NCBI RefSeq assembly: GCF_000725485.1
Contig: NZ_JOAG01000030.1
Coordinates: forward strand, 157,309-221,308
DNA from: Nonomuraea candida
GTDB lineage: Bacteria > Actinomycetota > Actinomycetes > Streptosporangiales > Streptosporangiaceae
Length of the DNA: 64,000 nucleotides
Reading direction: 5' to 3'
Positions 1-8,110 of this stretch are shown one piece after another (within the stretch, counting starts at the first letter, position 1; each line of letters starts with the position of its first letter). Under the pieces are notes generated by a model. That model ran no database searches and was not told where the DNA came from. It worked only from the letters and a program-made list of their open reading frames with translations. The translations under genes were made by a program, and so were the position numbers.

Positions 1-60
1 CCACTGGCTGCGGCGGTGGCGGGTGTTGCTGCGCGAGGTCTTGCGCTTGGGCACGGCCAT
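1..60 (-). CDS. rpmF: 50S ribosomal protein L32, 5' part only
   Basis: The first 20 codons read MAVPKRKTSRSNTRHRRSQW, the highly conserved start of bacterial ribosomal protein L32. The gene runs off the left edge of the window, so the presence or absence of the zinc-binding cysteines cannot be judged. The ATG lies 2 bases after the stop of the S14 gene, so it is the fifth gene of the leftward ribosomal-protein operon and is probably co-transcribed and zinc-regulated with it. Confidence 0.9.
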   Translation of the reverse strand, partial: MAVPKRKTSRSNTRHRRSQW

Positions 61-62
61 GG

Positions 63-362
63 CTACCAGCTCGCCTTCGTGATGCCGGGCAGCTCGCCGC
101 GGTGCGCCATCTCGCGGAAGCGCACCCGGGAGAGCCCGAACTTGGTCAGGTGGCCGCGGGGCCGGCCGTCCACGGAGTCGCGGTTGCGGATGCGGGTGGC
201 GCTGGCGTCGCGTGGCTGACGCGCCAGCTCGCGGGCCGCATCCGCCCGTTCCTGCGGCGTACCGGTGCGGATGATCTCCTTCAGCTCGGCGCGCCGGCCG
301 GCATGGCGGGCGACGACGGCCTTGCGCCGCTCGTTCGCGGCGATCTTGCTCTTCTTGGCCAT
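63..362 (-). CDS. rpsN: 30S ribosomal protein S14, long zinc-free form
   Basis: This 99-residue protein begins [20 protein letters not shown] and ends [31 protein letters not shown], the classic S14 pattern. It is the long form without the CxxC zinc ribbon found in the about 61-aa S14. It assembles into the small ribosomal subunit. The ATG overlaps the stop of L28 (ATGA). In actinobacteria this form replaces zinc-binding S14 when zinc is scarce, which fits its place downstream of the Zur-like operator. Confidence 0.96.
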   Translation of the reverse strand: MAKKSKIAANERRKAVVARHAGRRAELKEIIRTGTPQERADAARELARQPRDASATRIRNRDSVDGRPRGHLTKFGLSRVRFREMAHRGELPGITKASW

Positions 363-598
363 CAGACCTTCTCTCCCCTGGCGCGGATGCGGGCGACGGC
401 CGCCTCGACGCCGATCTTGTCCACCGTCTTGATCGCGCGGGCGCTGAGCGTGAGCCGGACGAAGCGGTCCTCGGCGGCCAGCCAGTAGCGGCGCTGCTGG
501 ATGTTGGGGTTCCAGCGGCGGCGGGTGCGGCGGTGGGAGTGGGAGACGTGGTTGCCGAAGACCGGCTTGACGCCGGTGAGCTGGCAGTGCGCGGACAT
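362..598 (-). CDS. rpmB: 50S ribosomal protein L28
   Basis: This 78-residue protein begins [20 protein letters not shown] and contains [13 protein letters not shown], both diagnostic of L28, a large-subunit protein. Only one Cys (residue 5) is present, so the four-Cys zinc site of the other L28 form is absent. Start and stop overlap neighbours by ATGA, indicating translational coupling between L31 and S14. Confidence 0.96.
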   Translation of the reverse strand: MSAHCQLTGVKPVFGNHVSHSHRRTRRRWNPNIQQRRYWLAAEDRFVRLTLSARAIKTVDKIGVEAAVARIRARGEKV

Positions 599-843
599 CA
601 GGTCCTTCCGTAGCGCTGGTTGAACCGCTCGACGCGGCCCGCGGTGTCCAGGACGCGGCTACGTCCGGTGTAGAACGGGTGGCTCGCCGACGACACGTCG
701 ACGTCGACCACCGGGTACGTCCTGCCGTCGGTCCACTCGATCGTCTTGTCGCTGGTGATCGTCGAGCGGGTGAGGAACGCGAAGCCCGCGCCCGGGTCGC
801 GGAAGACGACCGGGCGGTAGCCGGGGTGGATGCCCTTCTTCAT
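598..843 (-). CDS. rpmE2: 50S ribosomal protein L31 type B, zinc-independent
   Basis: This 81-residue protein begins [17 protein letters not shown] and carries [20 protein letters not shown] and [10 protein letters not shown], typical of type B L31. It has no cysteines, whereas zinc-binding L31 (rpmE) has a CxxC. In Streptomyces and Mycobacterium this paralogue is expressed under Zur control and substitutes for the zinc form on ribosomes. It overlaps L33 upstream and L28 downstream by ATGA. Confidence 0.96.
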   Translation of the reverse strand: MKKGIHPGYRPVVFRDPGAGFAFLTRSTITSDKTIEWTDGRTYPVVDVDVSSASHPFYTGRSRVLDTAGRVERFNQRYGRT

Positions 844-1004
844 CGTTCCTCCCTGAACAGCACGTGCTGCCGGATGGTGGGGTCGTACTTGCGCAGGGTG
901 AGCCGGTCGGGGTCGTTGCGCCGGTTCTTGGTCGTCACGTACGTGTAGCCGGTGCCGGCCGTGGACTTGAGTTTGATCACGGGTCGCACCTCGTTTCTGG
1001 CCAC
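840..1004 (-). CDS. rpmG: 50S ribosomal protein L33, zinc-free form
   Basis: The 54-residue product starts at a GTG ([19 protein letters not shown]) and has [16 protein letters not shown] and LRKYDP, the L33 signature. No cysteines remain, so this is the zinc-independent paralogue. An AGAAGGGA ribosome-binding site lies about 7 bases upstream of the GTG. It is the first gene of the leftward operon, immediately beside the Zur-like palindrome, and its stop overlaps the L31 start. Confidence 0.95.
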   Translation of the reverse strand: MARNEVRPVIKLKSTAGTGYTYVTTKNRRNDPDRLTLRKYDPTIRQHVLFREER

Positions 1005-1034
1005 AGGGTTCCCTTCTGGTTGCGGAGCTGTGCC

Positions 1035-1057
1035 ATGATAACGAAAACGATTATCAT
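1035..1057. promoter_or_regulatory. Zur-like operator in the divergent promoter
   Basis: A 23-bp inverted repeat has perfect 7-bp arms ATGATAA and TTATCAT around CGAAAACGA. It resembles actinobacterial Zur boxes (TGATAATnATTATCA type) and sits between two divergent units of zinc-free ribosomal proteins and a CobW-like gene. Assignment to Zur is inferred from the sequence and from the known regulon. Confidence 0.82.
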
Positions 1058-1076
1058 CACAACACCTGGAGGTTCG

Positions 1077-2219
1077 TTGGCCACCCCCGTCGTCCTCGTC
1101 GCGGGCCTGCACCCCACGGCCCGCACCGCCACCGTCGAACGGCTCCTGGCCGGGCACCCCGGCTCGGTCGCCGTCCACCACGACCTCGGCGAGGTCACCC
1201 GCGGCCGCGTGCGGCGCACCGTCCGCGACGCCGGGCGCGTGCTCGACTCGGCCGACGTGCTCCTGGCGCACGGCTGCGTCACCTGCACCGTGCGCGAGGA
1301 CCTCCTGCCCCAGCTCGTCCTGCTCGCGCCCGGCGCGCCGCTGCTGATCGTGGACCTGTGGGACTCGGTCGAGCCGCGCGCGGTCGCCGAGGCCATCGAC
1401 TGCGACGCGGCGCGCGAGACCCTCCGGCTCACCGCCGTCCTCACGGCCCTGGACGCCGAGGCCCTGCCGGACGACCTCACCCGCGGCGAACGCCTCGCCG
1501 AGATCGGCAGGCCCGCCGCCGGCGGCGACCAGCGCTATCTGGCCGAGGTGCTCGCCCGGCAGCTCGAATACGCCACCGGCCTGGTCCTGCACGGCGGCGA
1601 CGAAGACGATCACGAGCTGTCGCTGCGGGTGCTCACCCACCTCGCCCCGCTCACCCCGGTGCACGCCGTCGCCGCCCTCCCCCGGGTCACCGGCGCCGCG
1701 CTGTGCGCCGCGGAGCTGGCCGAACGCGTCGATCCGGGCACCGCCCGGCTCCCCTGCGACGCCCGTACCGACGAGATCGTCACCACCGTCTGGCGCAGCC
1801 GCCGTCCCCTCCACCCCGCCCGCCTCTTCGAGGCCGTCGACGAGCTGGTGACGGAGTCCGTACGCTCACGCGGCCGCTTCTGGCTGGCCACCCGGCCCGG
1901 GCAGCTCCTCGCGTGGGACGCCGTCGCCGGCGTCGTCTCGGCCGAGGACGCCGGCCCCTGGCTGGCCGCGCTGCCCGAAGCCGCCTGGGACCTGGTCTCC
2001 CCCGCCCGCCGCCTCACCGGCGCCCTCGACTGGGCCGACCCGTACGGCGACCGCGTCCAGCACCTGGTTTTCACCGGCCCCGGCCTCGACCCCGGCCGCT
2101 TCCACGCCCTGCTCGACTCCTGCCTGCTCACCGGGGAGGAGGAAGCGGCCGGCCCCGGCGCCTGGGCCCGCTACGACGACCCGTTCGCCCCCATCCTCAA
2201 CCTCAAGGAGACCGCGTGA
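1077..2219 (+). CDS. CobW/COG0523-like zinc-homeostasis protein with a degenerate P-loop
   Basis: The 380-residue product resembles the COG0523 (CobW/YciC/ZNG1) family. It keeps [10 protein letters not shown] (compare the metal-binding CxCC motif), a GTPase-like core and a C-terminal CobW_C-like domain. The start is TTG at 1077, with GGAGG 5 bases upstream; an in-frame ATG at 1035 lies inside the operator and is unlikely. The usual Walker A GxxGxGKT is replaced by [15 protein letters not shown], so GTP binding may be lost. A role in zinc delivery or storage is inferred from its position in the Zur locus. Its stop overlaps the S18 start (GTGA). Confidence 0.8.
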   Translation: MATPVVLVAGLHPTARTATVERLLAGHPGSVAVHHDLGEVTRGRVRRTVRDAGRVLDSADVLLAHGCVTCTVREDLLPQLVLLAPGAPLLIVDLWDSVEPRAVAEAIDCDAARETLRLTAVLTALDAEALPDDLTRGERLAEIGRPAAGGDQRYLAEVLARQLEYATGLVLHGGDEDDHELSLRVLTHLAPLTPVHAVAALPRVTGAALCAAELAERVDPGTARLPCDARTDEIVTTVWRSRRPLHPARLFEAVDELVTESVRSRGRFWLATRPGQLLAWDAVAGVVSAEDAGPWLAALPEAAWDLVSPARRLTGALDWADPYGDRVQHLVFTGPGLDPGRFHALLDSCLLTGEEEAAGPGAWARYDDPFAPILNLKETA

Positions 2220-2458
2220 AGCCCCGCCGCGCCCCGCGCAAGAAGCCCAACCCGCTACTGAACGTCGACCGCATCGACTACAAGGACACCGCGCTGCTGC
2301 GCAGGTTCATCTCCGACCGCGGCAAGATCCGCAGCCGCCGCGTCACCGGCGTCACCGTCCGGCAGCAGCGCCAGATCGCCAAGGCCGTCAAGACCGCCCG
2401 CGAGATGGCCCTGCTCCCCTACGCCTCGCTCCCCGGCGGCCCGCCACCGCGGGCCTGA
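2216..2458 (+). CDS. rpsR: 30S ribosomal protein S18, cysteine-free paralogue
   Basis: The 80-residue product starts at a GTG overlapping the stop of the CobW-like gene, with AAGGAG upstream. It contains [20 protein letters not shown] and [20 protein letters not shown], diagnostic of S18. No cysteines are present, consistent with the alternative S18 that actinobacteria make under zinc limitation. The probable main copy lies elsewhere in the genome. Confidence 0.94.
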   Translation: MKPRRAPRKKPNPLLNVDRIDYKDTALLRRFISDRGKIRSRRVTGVTVRQQRQIAKAVKTAREMALLPYASLPGGPPPRA

Positions 2459-2474
2459 CCGGCTCCGCGGCGGT

Positions 2475-2600
2475 CGCCGCCCTGGCCCGCTCGTCCCGGA
2501 GCCCGGGTGTCACCCGCCGCCCCGGCTCGCCGGTCCCGGCGTGGGCGCCACCCGCCGCCCTGGCCCGCCGGTCCCGTCGTGGGCGTCACCCGCCGCCCGG
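2475..2600. repeat. Three imperfect 38-40 bp tandem repeats
   Basis: Copies at 2475-2514, 2515-2552 and 2553-2590, plus a partial copy to about 2600, each begin CGCCGCCC and end GTCACC or GCCACC. They fill the gap between the convergent S18 and DUF1707 genes. No coding potential or hairpin of note was seen. Confidence 0.7.
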
Positions 2601-2627
2601 GGGCGTCCGAGCCGGCCGGGCGGAGCC

Positions 2628-3236
2628 TCAGCGGCCCTGAAGGCGTCGCTGCTTGCGGCGCTCCCAGCTGTTGGGGTGCCGGACGACCACCCCGCCGGCG
2701 CCGCCGGTGCCGGTGAGGCGGATCAGCGGTGTGCCGGGGAGCCGCTGCGGTGTCGTCTTGTCCTTGAAGCCCCCGAGGCCCCCGTCCATGCGGGACGCCT
2801 CCACGGCCCAGCCGTCGGGGATGACGATCGTGATGCCGGCCATCTGGCCGTGTGCCTCGATCCGGACCTCGGGCAGCCGGCAGTCGGTGTCGGTGAAGTC
2901 GAGCTTGACGGCGCCCATGCCGCCGTACACGGTGATGTGCCCGGGCACCTCCCAGCGCCCGGAGCGGCTCAGACCGTGCATGCCGCCCTTGAGGACCAGC
3001 GGTTCCTGGTTCACCCGGGCGTCCGGCGGCAGGTCGGCGGTGAGGGGCGCCAGATCGGCGTACGTCTTGGCGCTCAGCGCCAGCCCCAGCCGCACATCCA
3101 GCTCGGCGAGGTCGATCCGGCCCTCGGCCGCCGCGGTGTTCAGCCGTTCCACCACCGCTTCGCGCTCGTCGTGCGAGACGCGCCACTCAGCACGGCGAAC
3201 AGGTTCCGGAAGCCCAGCAGTCATAAGGCCAATCAT
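2628..3236 (-). CDS. DUF1707 / LiaF-type C-terminal domain protein
   Basis: The 202-residue protein begins MIGLMTAGLPEPVRRAEWRV. Residues about 15-65 match the DUF1707 pattern (SHDEREAVVERLNTAAAEGR..DLAELDVRLGLALSAKTYADL), and the rest is a beta-rich 'cell wall-active antibiotics response' domain (DTDCRLPEVRIEAHGQMAG, VIPDGWAVEASRMDGG). No transmembrane helix is evident. The function of this combination is not established; envelope-stress relation is inferred from LiaF. The start could be the ATG at 3236 or at 3224. Confidence 0.8.
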   Translation of the reverse strand: MIGLMTAGLPEPVRRAEWRVSHDEREAVVERLNTAAAEGRIDLAELDVRLGLALSAKTYADLAPLTADLPPDARVNQEPLVLKGGMHGLSRSGRWEVPGHITVYGGMGAVKLDFTDTDCRLPEVRIEAHGQMAGITIVIPDGWAVEASRMDGGLGGFKDKTTPQRLPGTPLIRLTGTGGAGGVVVRHPNSWERRKQRRLQGR

Positions 3237-3367
3237 ACGGAGATCCGGGGCAAACAGCCCGTCAACTCCGGGACGACGGCGTCCCGGCGCCGGGGCCGGC
3301 ACGGCACGATGCGCGCCGGGCGGCAGGGCCGTCCGACCCGTCCGGCGGGCCCCAGCCGCCCGTCAGC

Positions 3368-3706
3368 TCATCGGGTCGCGTCGGCCCACGTCACGTCGAG
3401 AAGGCGGGCCCCGGCGTCGTGCAGGGTGATGCCGTAGGCCCGCTCCTGGCCGGCGGTCGCCCCCTCGCTCGTCGCGCTCATCGCCTTGAAGCGGGTCTCG
3501 CGGGTCGGGCCGTCGCCGACGAGATGACCACGCAGCCGCCCGGCGCGGTCGTAGACGGCCCACCGCCCGTCGCCCACCTGCGGCATGGCGTCGGGGTTGT
3601 CCTTGAGCCACTGCGCGTTGGCCGCGTGGTCGGGCCGCTCATCGGCCTCATCCGGCCGGGCCGGATCTCCGGTGGCTTGATCGGAGGTGTTGCGAGCACT
3701 GCTCAT
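3368..3706 (-). CDS. Hypothetical protein
   Basis: The 112-residue product (MSSARNTSDQATGDPARPDE..) is not a family I recognise. It has a charged, probably disordered N-terminus (about 40 residues) and a small folded region with RWAVYDRAGRLRGHLVGDG and AYGITLHDAGARLLDVTWAD. No signal peptide or membrane segment is visible. A TTG start at 3772 would add 22 residues, but that codon lies just past a palindrome that looks like an operator, so the ATG at 3706 is preferred. Confidence 0.55.
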   Translation of the reverse strand: MSSARNTSDQATGDPARPDEADERPDHAANAQWLKDNPDAMPQVGDGRWAVYDRAGRLRGHLVGDGPTRETRFKAMSATSEGATAGQERAYGITLHDAGARLLDVTWADATR

Positions 3707-4005
3707 GTCGTGTCTCGCTCTCTCATCATGGCCGATCGTCTCCGAGAGGTCGGAGAGTGTACTCTCAGCCAACGACCCCAGGGTATGGCACGGACCTCAT
3801 TCGCCCGGCACCGCCAAGACGCGCTCTCCCCGCCCGATGACCGGCTTCACCGTTCAGCGACGCCGAGTGCGAGCTGCGATCGGCTGCGGCGATGAGCATT
3901 GCTCGGAACGCCCATATCCGTCCCGGGGCAAGGTGAGGTTGACTGACAGTGTCCGGTCACCTGACTTCGGCAGGATGCGCCGGCGATACTGGAGCGGAGG
4001 CGGTC
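3707..4005. other. Intergenic region between divergent genes
   Basis: About 300 bp without a convincing gene. It contains the palindrome at 3753-3766 and an unusually good ribosome-binding site (GGAGCGGAGG, 3991-4000) for the next gene. Nothing else was recognised. Confidence 0.6.
3753..3766. promoter_or_regulatory. Palindrome GAGAGT-GT-ACTCTC
   Basis: Perfect 6-bp arms around a 2-bp centre lie upstream of the leftward hypothetical gene. The same half-sites recur without the spacer at 13741-13752, between the SRPBCC and TetR genes. This may be a repressor site. Confidence 0.45.
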
Positions 4006-4611
4006 ATGTCCGCCGAGACCGTCATATGGCTGGCCGCCGCCGTCGGGGTGATGGCGGCGATGCCGGCCGCCGGCTTCCTGCGCGGGCGTCGAGATCGCCT
4101 CCGGGAGCGATCCGGCCCCGAGGACGAACACACTGTCGCCGTGGCGGGTGACCGCAGGGCGGCCGAGCGTGAGCTGCGGGCCCGCCGGACACGATCAGGG
4201 CCGCTCGACATCCGACCACTCGATCCCGACGCCCACCGCCGCTATGCCGACAGATGGGCCGCGGTCCAGGAGCGTTTCGTGAACGAGCCGGGCCCCGCGG
4301 TCGGCGATGCCGATCTGCTGGTACGCGCCGTCATGGCCAAGCGCGGATATGCCACCGAGGACTTCGCGCAGCAGGCCTCGGAGTCGTCGCTGCGACACGA
4401 CCGCACCCTGGAGCACTACCGCCACGCCCACGAGATCAGCGGGCGCGCCACGAGCGGCCGGGTGTCCCTTCAGGAGCTGCGGCAGGCCATGGCCCACTAC
4501 CACGCCTTGTTCGATGCCCTCCTCGGCGGCGACCGGCGGCCTCTCCGTACCCGGGCCGCCTCCCGATCACCCCTGACACGCCCGCGCGGAACCACGGGCC
4601 CGCGCCGGTAG
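4006..4611 (+). CDS. Conserved hypothetical protein with N-terminal membrane helix
   Basis: The 201-residue protein starts MSAETVIWLAAAVGVMAAMP, one membrane-spanning helix, then an Arg-rich linker. Residues about 75-165 contain RYADRWAAVQERFVNEPG, AVGDADLLVRAVMAKRGY and HEISGRA, a module common in actinobacterial and proteobacterial proteins of unknown function. The Arg/Pro-rich tail looks disordered. The start is supported by GGAGCGGAGG 5 bases upstream. Confidence 0.7.
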   Translation: MSAETVIWLAAAVGVMAAMPAAGFLRGRRDRLRERSGPEDEHTVAVAGDRRAAERELRARRTRSGPLDIRPLDPDAHRRYADRWAAVQERFVNEPGPAVGDADLLVRAVMAKRGYATEDFAQQASESSLRHDRTLEHYRHAHEISGRATSGRVSLQELRQAMAHYHALFDALLGGDRRPLRTRAASRSPLTRPRGTTGPRR

Positions 4612-4636
4612 ACCGCGGAGCGCTCAGGAGGCCGCC

Positions 4637-4654
4637 GGGCGCGGCGACGCGCCC
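4637..4654 (+). terminator. GC-rich hairpin after the membrane-helix protein gene
   Basis: Perfect 7-bp stem GGGCGCG/CGCGCCC with a 4-base loop, 25 bases after the stop at 4611. There is no U-tract, as is common in actinomycetes. Confidence 0.4.
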
Positions 4655-4857
4655 GGGACGGCCGCACCGCCGCCCGGCCGCGCCCCAGGCGCAAGCCCGG
4701 CAATGCATGTCACACTTCACGGGGTTCGGCGGCTCTTGAGACGGGGCTCACACAGGAGCACGTCTTCCGTGCGAAGCCCGGAGGCGATGCGGGCCGGCAT
4801 CCGAACGGCCGGCGCGCCTCACCGTGTCAGGCAGGAACCAAGGAGGAGACCGCGCTG

Positions 4858-6066
4858 ATGAGCGGAGTGAGACGGACCTTCCAGGTGGCACTGGCCACAC
4901 TCCTGGGCCTGGTGATCACCACCTTGCCCGTGTCAGCGGCCGAGCCGCCCACCCATGCCTTCCACAAGCAGACCTTATGGCGTTCGTTCACGACCGGCGG
5001 CATGGTGACCTGTTTCCGGCTCCCGGCGGTCGCCAAGACCAGGAACGACGTGCTGCTGGCCTTCGCCGAGCGGCGTAACGGGAACAACTGCCACGACCAC
5101 GGCCCGTTCGACATCGTCATGCGGCGCTCGCTGGACAACGGACGGACCTGGGAAGCGAGCAGGACCGTGCTGGCCGGCACGGCCGGAGCGGCCCTGCAGG
5201 GGCACGCGACGGTGGTCGCGGACTCGACCGGTCCCGTGTTCCTGTTCAGCACCTCGGAGCCGACCGAGGCACGCCCGTGGCTGCCGCGGACGCCGAAGGT
5301 CCAGGTGAGCAGGGACGACGGCCGCACCTGGTCCGCGCCACGGGATCTGTCGGACGTCATCAAGGCTCCCGCGGGCGACCAGGACTGGTTCGCCACGGGG
5401 CCGGGTCACGGCATCCAGCTGACCCGTGGCGACCACGCGGGACGGCTGGTCGTGCCGGTCTACTTCGCCGTGGGCGGGCGGCAGAGCGTCCGGCTCGTCT
5501 ACAGCGACGACCACGGGGCGAACTGGAAGATCGGCGCGACCGCGACGTACGACAAGTCAGAGCTGCAGCTCGGCGAGCAGACGCTGGTCGAGCGGGCGGA
5601 CGGCAGCATCCTCGTGATCGCCCGCAACGGCGCCGTCCCCAACGACACCTCCATCCACGGCCTGGCCGAAAGCGTCAGCAGGGACGGCGGCGAGACCTTC
5701 GCCGGCCCCTTCAGAGCCGACCAGGCCATCGTGGCCCCTCCCACCCATCCCGCCCTGCTGCGCCAGCGCTGGGACACCGCCGGCTACAGCCGGATCCTGC
5801 TGTCGGCCCCCGCCACCCCGAAGACCGACAACAACGCGGTGGGCATGAACGTCCGCTCGTCCTTCGACGAGGGCGCCACCTGGCGCACCTACGACAACAA
5901 GGTGGGCAACGCCGGCGTCCGCATCGACGGCGACCACGCCGGCTACTCCGACATGACGCTCATCGGCAACGGCGCGATCGGCGTCCTGTACGAGGCGGGC
6001 GCGGCCCGCTTCCGGGACGAGATCCGCTGGAACTGGTTCTGGGAGAGCGCCCTCGGCCTCCCGTAA
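4858..6066 (+). CDS. Secreted exo-alpha-sialidase (GH33-like)
   Basis: The 402-residue protein has a Sec signal peptide (cleavage near VSA-AE, residue 28). The six-bladed sialidase fold is indicated by the FRLP motif at 53-56 (Arg of the carboxylate-binding triad) and by Asp boxes such as SLDNGRTW (91-98), SRDDGRTW (about 151-158), YSDDHGANW, SRDGGETF and SSFDEGATW. YSDMTLIGNGAIGVLYEAG near the end holds the probable catalytic Tyr/Glu region. It would release terminal sialic acid from host or environmental glycans. AAGGAGGAGA precedes the ATG. It stands alone, without sialic-acid catabolic genes nearby. Confidence 0.88.
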   Translation: MSGVRRTFQVALATLLGLVITTLPVSAAEPPTHAFHKQTLWRSFTTGGMVTCFRLPAVAKTRNDVLLAFAERRNGNNCHDHGPFDIVMRRSLDNGRTWEASRTVLAGTAGAALQGHATVVADSTGPVFLFSTSEPTEARPWLPRTPKVQVSRDDGRTWSAPRDLSDVIKAPAGDQDWFATGPGHGIQLTRGDHAGRLVVPVYFAVGGRQSVRLVYSDDHGANWKIGATATYDKSELQLGEQTLVERADGSILVIARNGAVPNDTSIHGLAESVSRDGGETFAGPFRADQAIVAPPTHPALLRQRWDTAGYSRILLSAPATPKTDNNAVGMNVRSSFDEGATWRTYDNKVGNAGVRIDGDHAGYSDMTLIGNGAIGVLYEAGAARFRDEIRWNWFWESALGLP

Positions 6067-6101
6067 CCCTTGTCCGGTCGAGCCGGTCCTCGCGGGAACC
6101 G

Positions 6102-7052
6102 TCACTTGGATTCGAGCCGTCCCAGCGGGTGGGCGTGGCCGGCCAGGGCCGCCTGCGCCTCCCGCCAGGCCGAGCCGTCGACGCCGAGGACGTGGCGCAG
6201 GTAGGCGAGGGTGACCTGCCCGACGAGGGCGACGCGGCCGGGATTCTCGTCGGTGGTCTCGGCGGCGTCGTAGCCGGAGATGCCGCCGAGGAGGTGCTCG
6301 CCGCCGAAGAGGGTGAGCAGGCTCTTGCTCCCGGGGCTGAAGGCGTAGGGCTCGGTGGTCCATTCCGGTCCCCGGGTGGTCACCGGGAGGTGGTCCTTGT
6401 CGCCGGCGACCACGAGGGCCGGCGCGGTGAAGTGGGAGAAGTCCACCTCACGGAGCCAGGGGAGGTTCTCGACGGCGTAGGGGGTCAGATGGTCGCCGCC
6501 GCGCCCGGCCGTGGCCAGCAGGACGCCTGCCGTGACCCGCGGGTCGGACAGGTCTTCGGCGACCCCGGTCCGCGGGTCGGTGACGCGCATGCCGAGCAGG
6601 ATCGCGGCGGTGTGGCCGCCGAAGGAGTGCCCGGCCGCGGCGATCCGGCCCCGGTCCAAGCGCCCGGACAGGCCGGGGACGGCCGCCTCCAGCACGTCGA
6701 GGTCGTCGAGGAGGCGCTTCATGTCGGCGACGCGGAACCGCCACAGGGCGGGCCTGCGGGAGTCGTCCGCAGCGAGGTTCAGCCGCCTGGAGTCCAGGTG
6801 GGTGGCCTGGATCACCGCGAAGCCGTGGGCGGCCCAGTGGTCGGTCAGGGGTGCGTAGGCGTCCAGGTTGGAGCCGTAGCCGTGCGCGAACAGCACGATC
6901 GGCAGGTCGCGTCCGGTGACCGGCGCGGACACGCGCACGTGCAGGTCCTCGCCGCGTTCGGGGGCGGGCAGCACGATCGGCTTGACCGAGACGATCGGGG
7001 CTGCGGCGAGGGGGCCAGTGATCCCGGTCGCCTCGGTTGCGGAAGTGGTCAT
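6102..7052 (-). CDS. Alpha/beta hydrolase (dienelactone hydrolase / chlorophyllase-like)
   Basis: The 316-residue cytoplasmic enzyme has VLFAHGYGSN (oxyanion region), the nucleophile elbow GHSFGGHTA, a candidate acid in VVAGDKDHLP and a candidate His in GGEHLLGG. No signal peptide is present. The ATG at 7052 has GAAGAAGG upstream. It is transcribed divergently from the MerR regulator at 7219, with a perfect palindrome between them, so MerR control is likely. The substrate is unknown. Confidence 0.82.
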   Translation of the reverse strand: MTTSATEATGITGPLAAAPIVSVKPIVLPAPERGEDLHVRVSAPVTGRDLPIVLFAHGYGSNLDAYAPLTDHWAAHGFAVIQATHLDSRRLNLAADDSRRPALWRFRVADMKRLLDDLDVLEAAVPGLSGRLDRGRIAAAGHSFGGHTAAILLGMRVTDPRTGVAEDLSDPRVTAGVLLATAGRGGDHLTPYAVENLPWLREVDFSHFTAPALVVAGDKDHLPVTTRGPEWTTEPYAFSPGSKSLLTLFGGEHLLGGISGYDAAETTDENPGRVALVGQVTLAYLRHVLGVDGSAWREAQAALAGHAHPLGRLESK

Positions 7053-7156
7053 GGGATTGCCTTCTTCGATGGTTCTGTGCGGCGTTTGATGCGGTGTCTG
7101 GTGCGGTGGCCGGCCTCGGGCTGAGGCGGGCGAGCTCACCCCGGGTACGCTAAAAC

Positions 7157-7172
7157 CTGACATTGATGTCAG
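7157..7172. promoter_or_regulatory. MerR-type operator
   Basis: CTGACAT-TG-ATGTCAG is a perfect 7+2+7 inverted repeat between the hydrolase and the MerR gene, the shape of MerR-family promoter operators. Confidence 0.65.
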
Positions 7173-7218
7173 AGGCAATGGCGTGTGCCGCACGTCACAG
7201 CGCCACCGAGGGGGACGG

Positions 7219-7599
7219 ATGCGCATCGGGGATCTCTCCGCCAGGACGGGCTGCAGCGTCCGGTCCCTGCGGTACTACGAGCAGCAGGGCCTGCTCGCCG
7301 CCGAACGCAGCTCCAGCGGTCAGCGGCACTACCCCGACGGCGCGGTCGACCGGGTCCTGCTGATCCAGCAACTGTTCGCCGCCGGGCTGTCCAGCCCGAC
7401 CATCGCCGAGCTCCTCCCGTGCGTCGTCGACGGTCGCGCCACGCCCGAGCTGCTCGCCCGGCTGGCCGACCAGCGCGACCAGATCGACAGGCGGATCGCC
7501 GATCTGATCGGCACCCGCGACCGGCTCGACTCGGTCATCACCGCCGCCGGCGCCAACCTGCTCACCGGCCGGCCCTGCCGCGGCGAAGGCCCGCGATGA
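7219..7599 (+). CDS. MerR family transcriptional regulator
   Basis: The 126-residue protein begins MRIGDLSARTGCSVRSLRYY, followed by EQQGLLAAERSSSGQRHYPD, the standard MerR winged helix-turn-helix. A dimerisation coiled coil follows (LLARLADQRDQIDRRIADL). The C-terminus has a single Cys (GRPCRGEGPR) and no obvious effector domain. GAGGGGGAC lies upstream of the ATG. It probably controls the divergent hydrolase. Confidence 0.9.
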   Translation: MRIGDLSARTGCSVRSLRYYEQQGLLAAERSSSGQRHYPDGAVDRVLLIQQLFAAGLSSPTIAELLPCVVDGRATPELLARLADQRDQIDRRIADLIGTRDRLDSVITAAGANLLTGRPCRGEGPR

Positions 7600-7640
7600 G
7601 GGGCGCCTCCCAGCGCGCGGAGGCGTCCACGAAGGTGGTG

Positions 7641-7877
7641 CTATCGGCCCAGCAGGACGCAGAGCGCCTGGGAGGGGTCGCTCGCGACCAGCAGCCCCTG
7701 CCCGCCGAGCTGCTCCGAGATCTGGGCGCTCGCACCGGCCGCCTCCGCGGCCTGCCGGCACATCTCGGACAGGTCCAGAGGCCCGGGAGCGGCGTGGGCC
7801 GGCGCGGCGAGAACGGCGGCGACTGCCAGGACGGCGGCGGACAGGACGGCGGGCCGGGTGAGCAGCATGCGGTTCAT
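7641..7877 (-). CDS. Small secreted protein of unknown function
   Basis: The 78-residue product has a Sec signal peptide (MNRMLLTRPAVLSAAVLAVA..APAHA-A). The about 45-residue mature part contains two cysteines (EMCRQAAEA and QALCVLL) that could form one disulfide. No known family was recognised. GGAGCCACCG lies just before the ATG. Confidence 0.6.
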   Translation of the reverse strand: MNRMLLTRPAVLSAAVLAVAAVLAAPAHAAPGPLDLSEMCRQAAEAAGASAQISEQLGGQGLLVASDPSQALCVLLGR

Positions 7878-8110
7878 CGGTGGCTCCTGATGCCGGGACG
7901 GCGAATCGGACGGGGAGATGGCCAGAAGGCGGGCGCGGGGGCCGGATGGTCGTGACGACAGCCTTCCCATCAGTCATCACTACATAACGTAACGATAAAG
8001 TCACGACCTGTACTGGGTGGACGACCGTCGCCACACAGGCCGTCGCCGGAGCGGCCCGGTCAGCCGATCCCAGCGCAGGCGGTTTCGCTGATCTCGGCTC
8101 CGTACGGGCT

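Noticed and set aside
1035..1076. ATG at 1035 as start of the CobW-like gene
   Set aside because: It lies inside the Zur-like palindrome and lacks a ribosome-binding site; TTG 1077 has GGAGG at the right distance.
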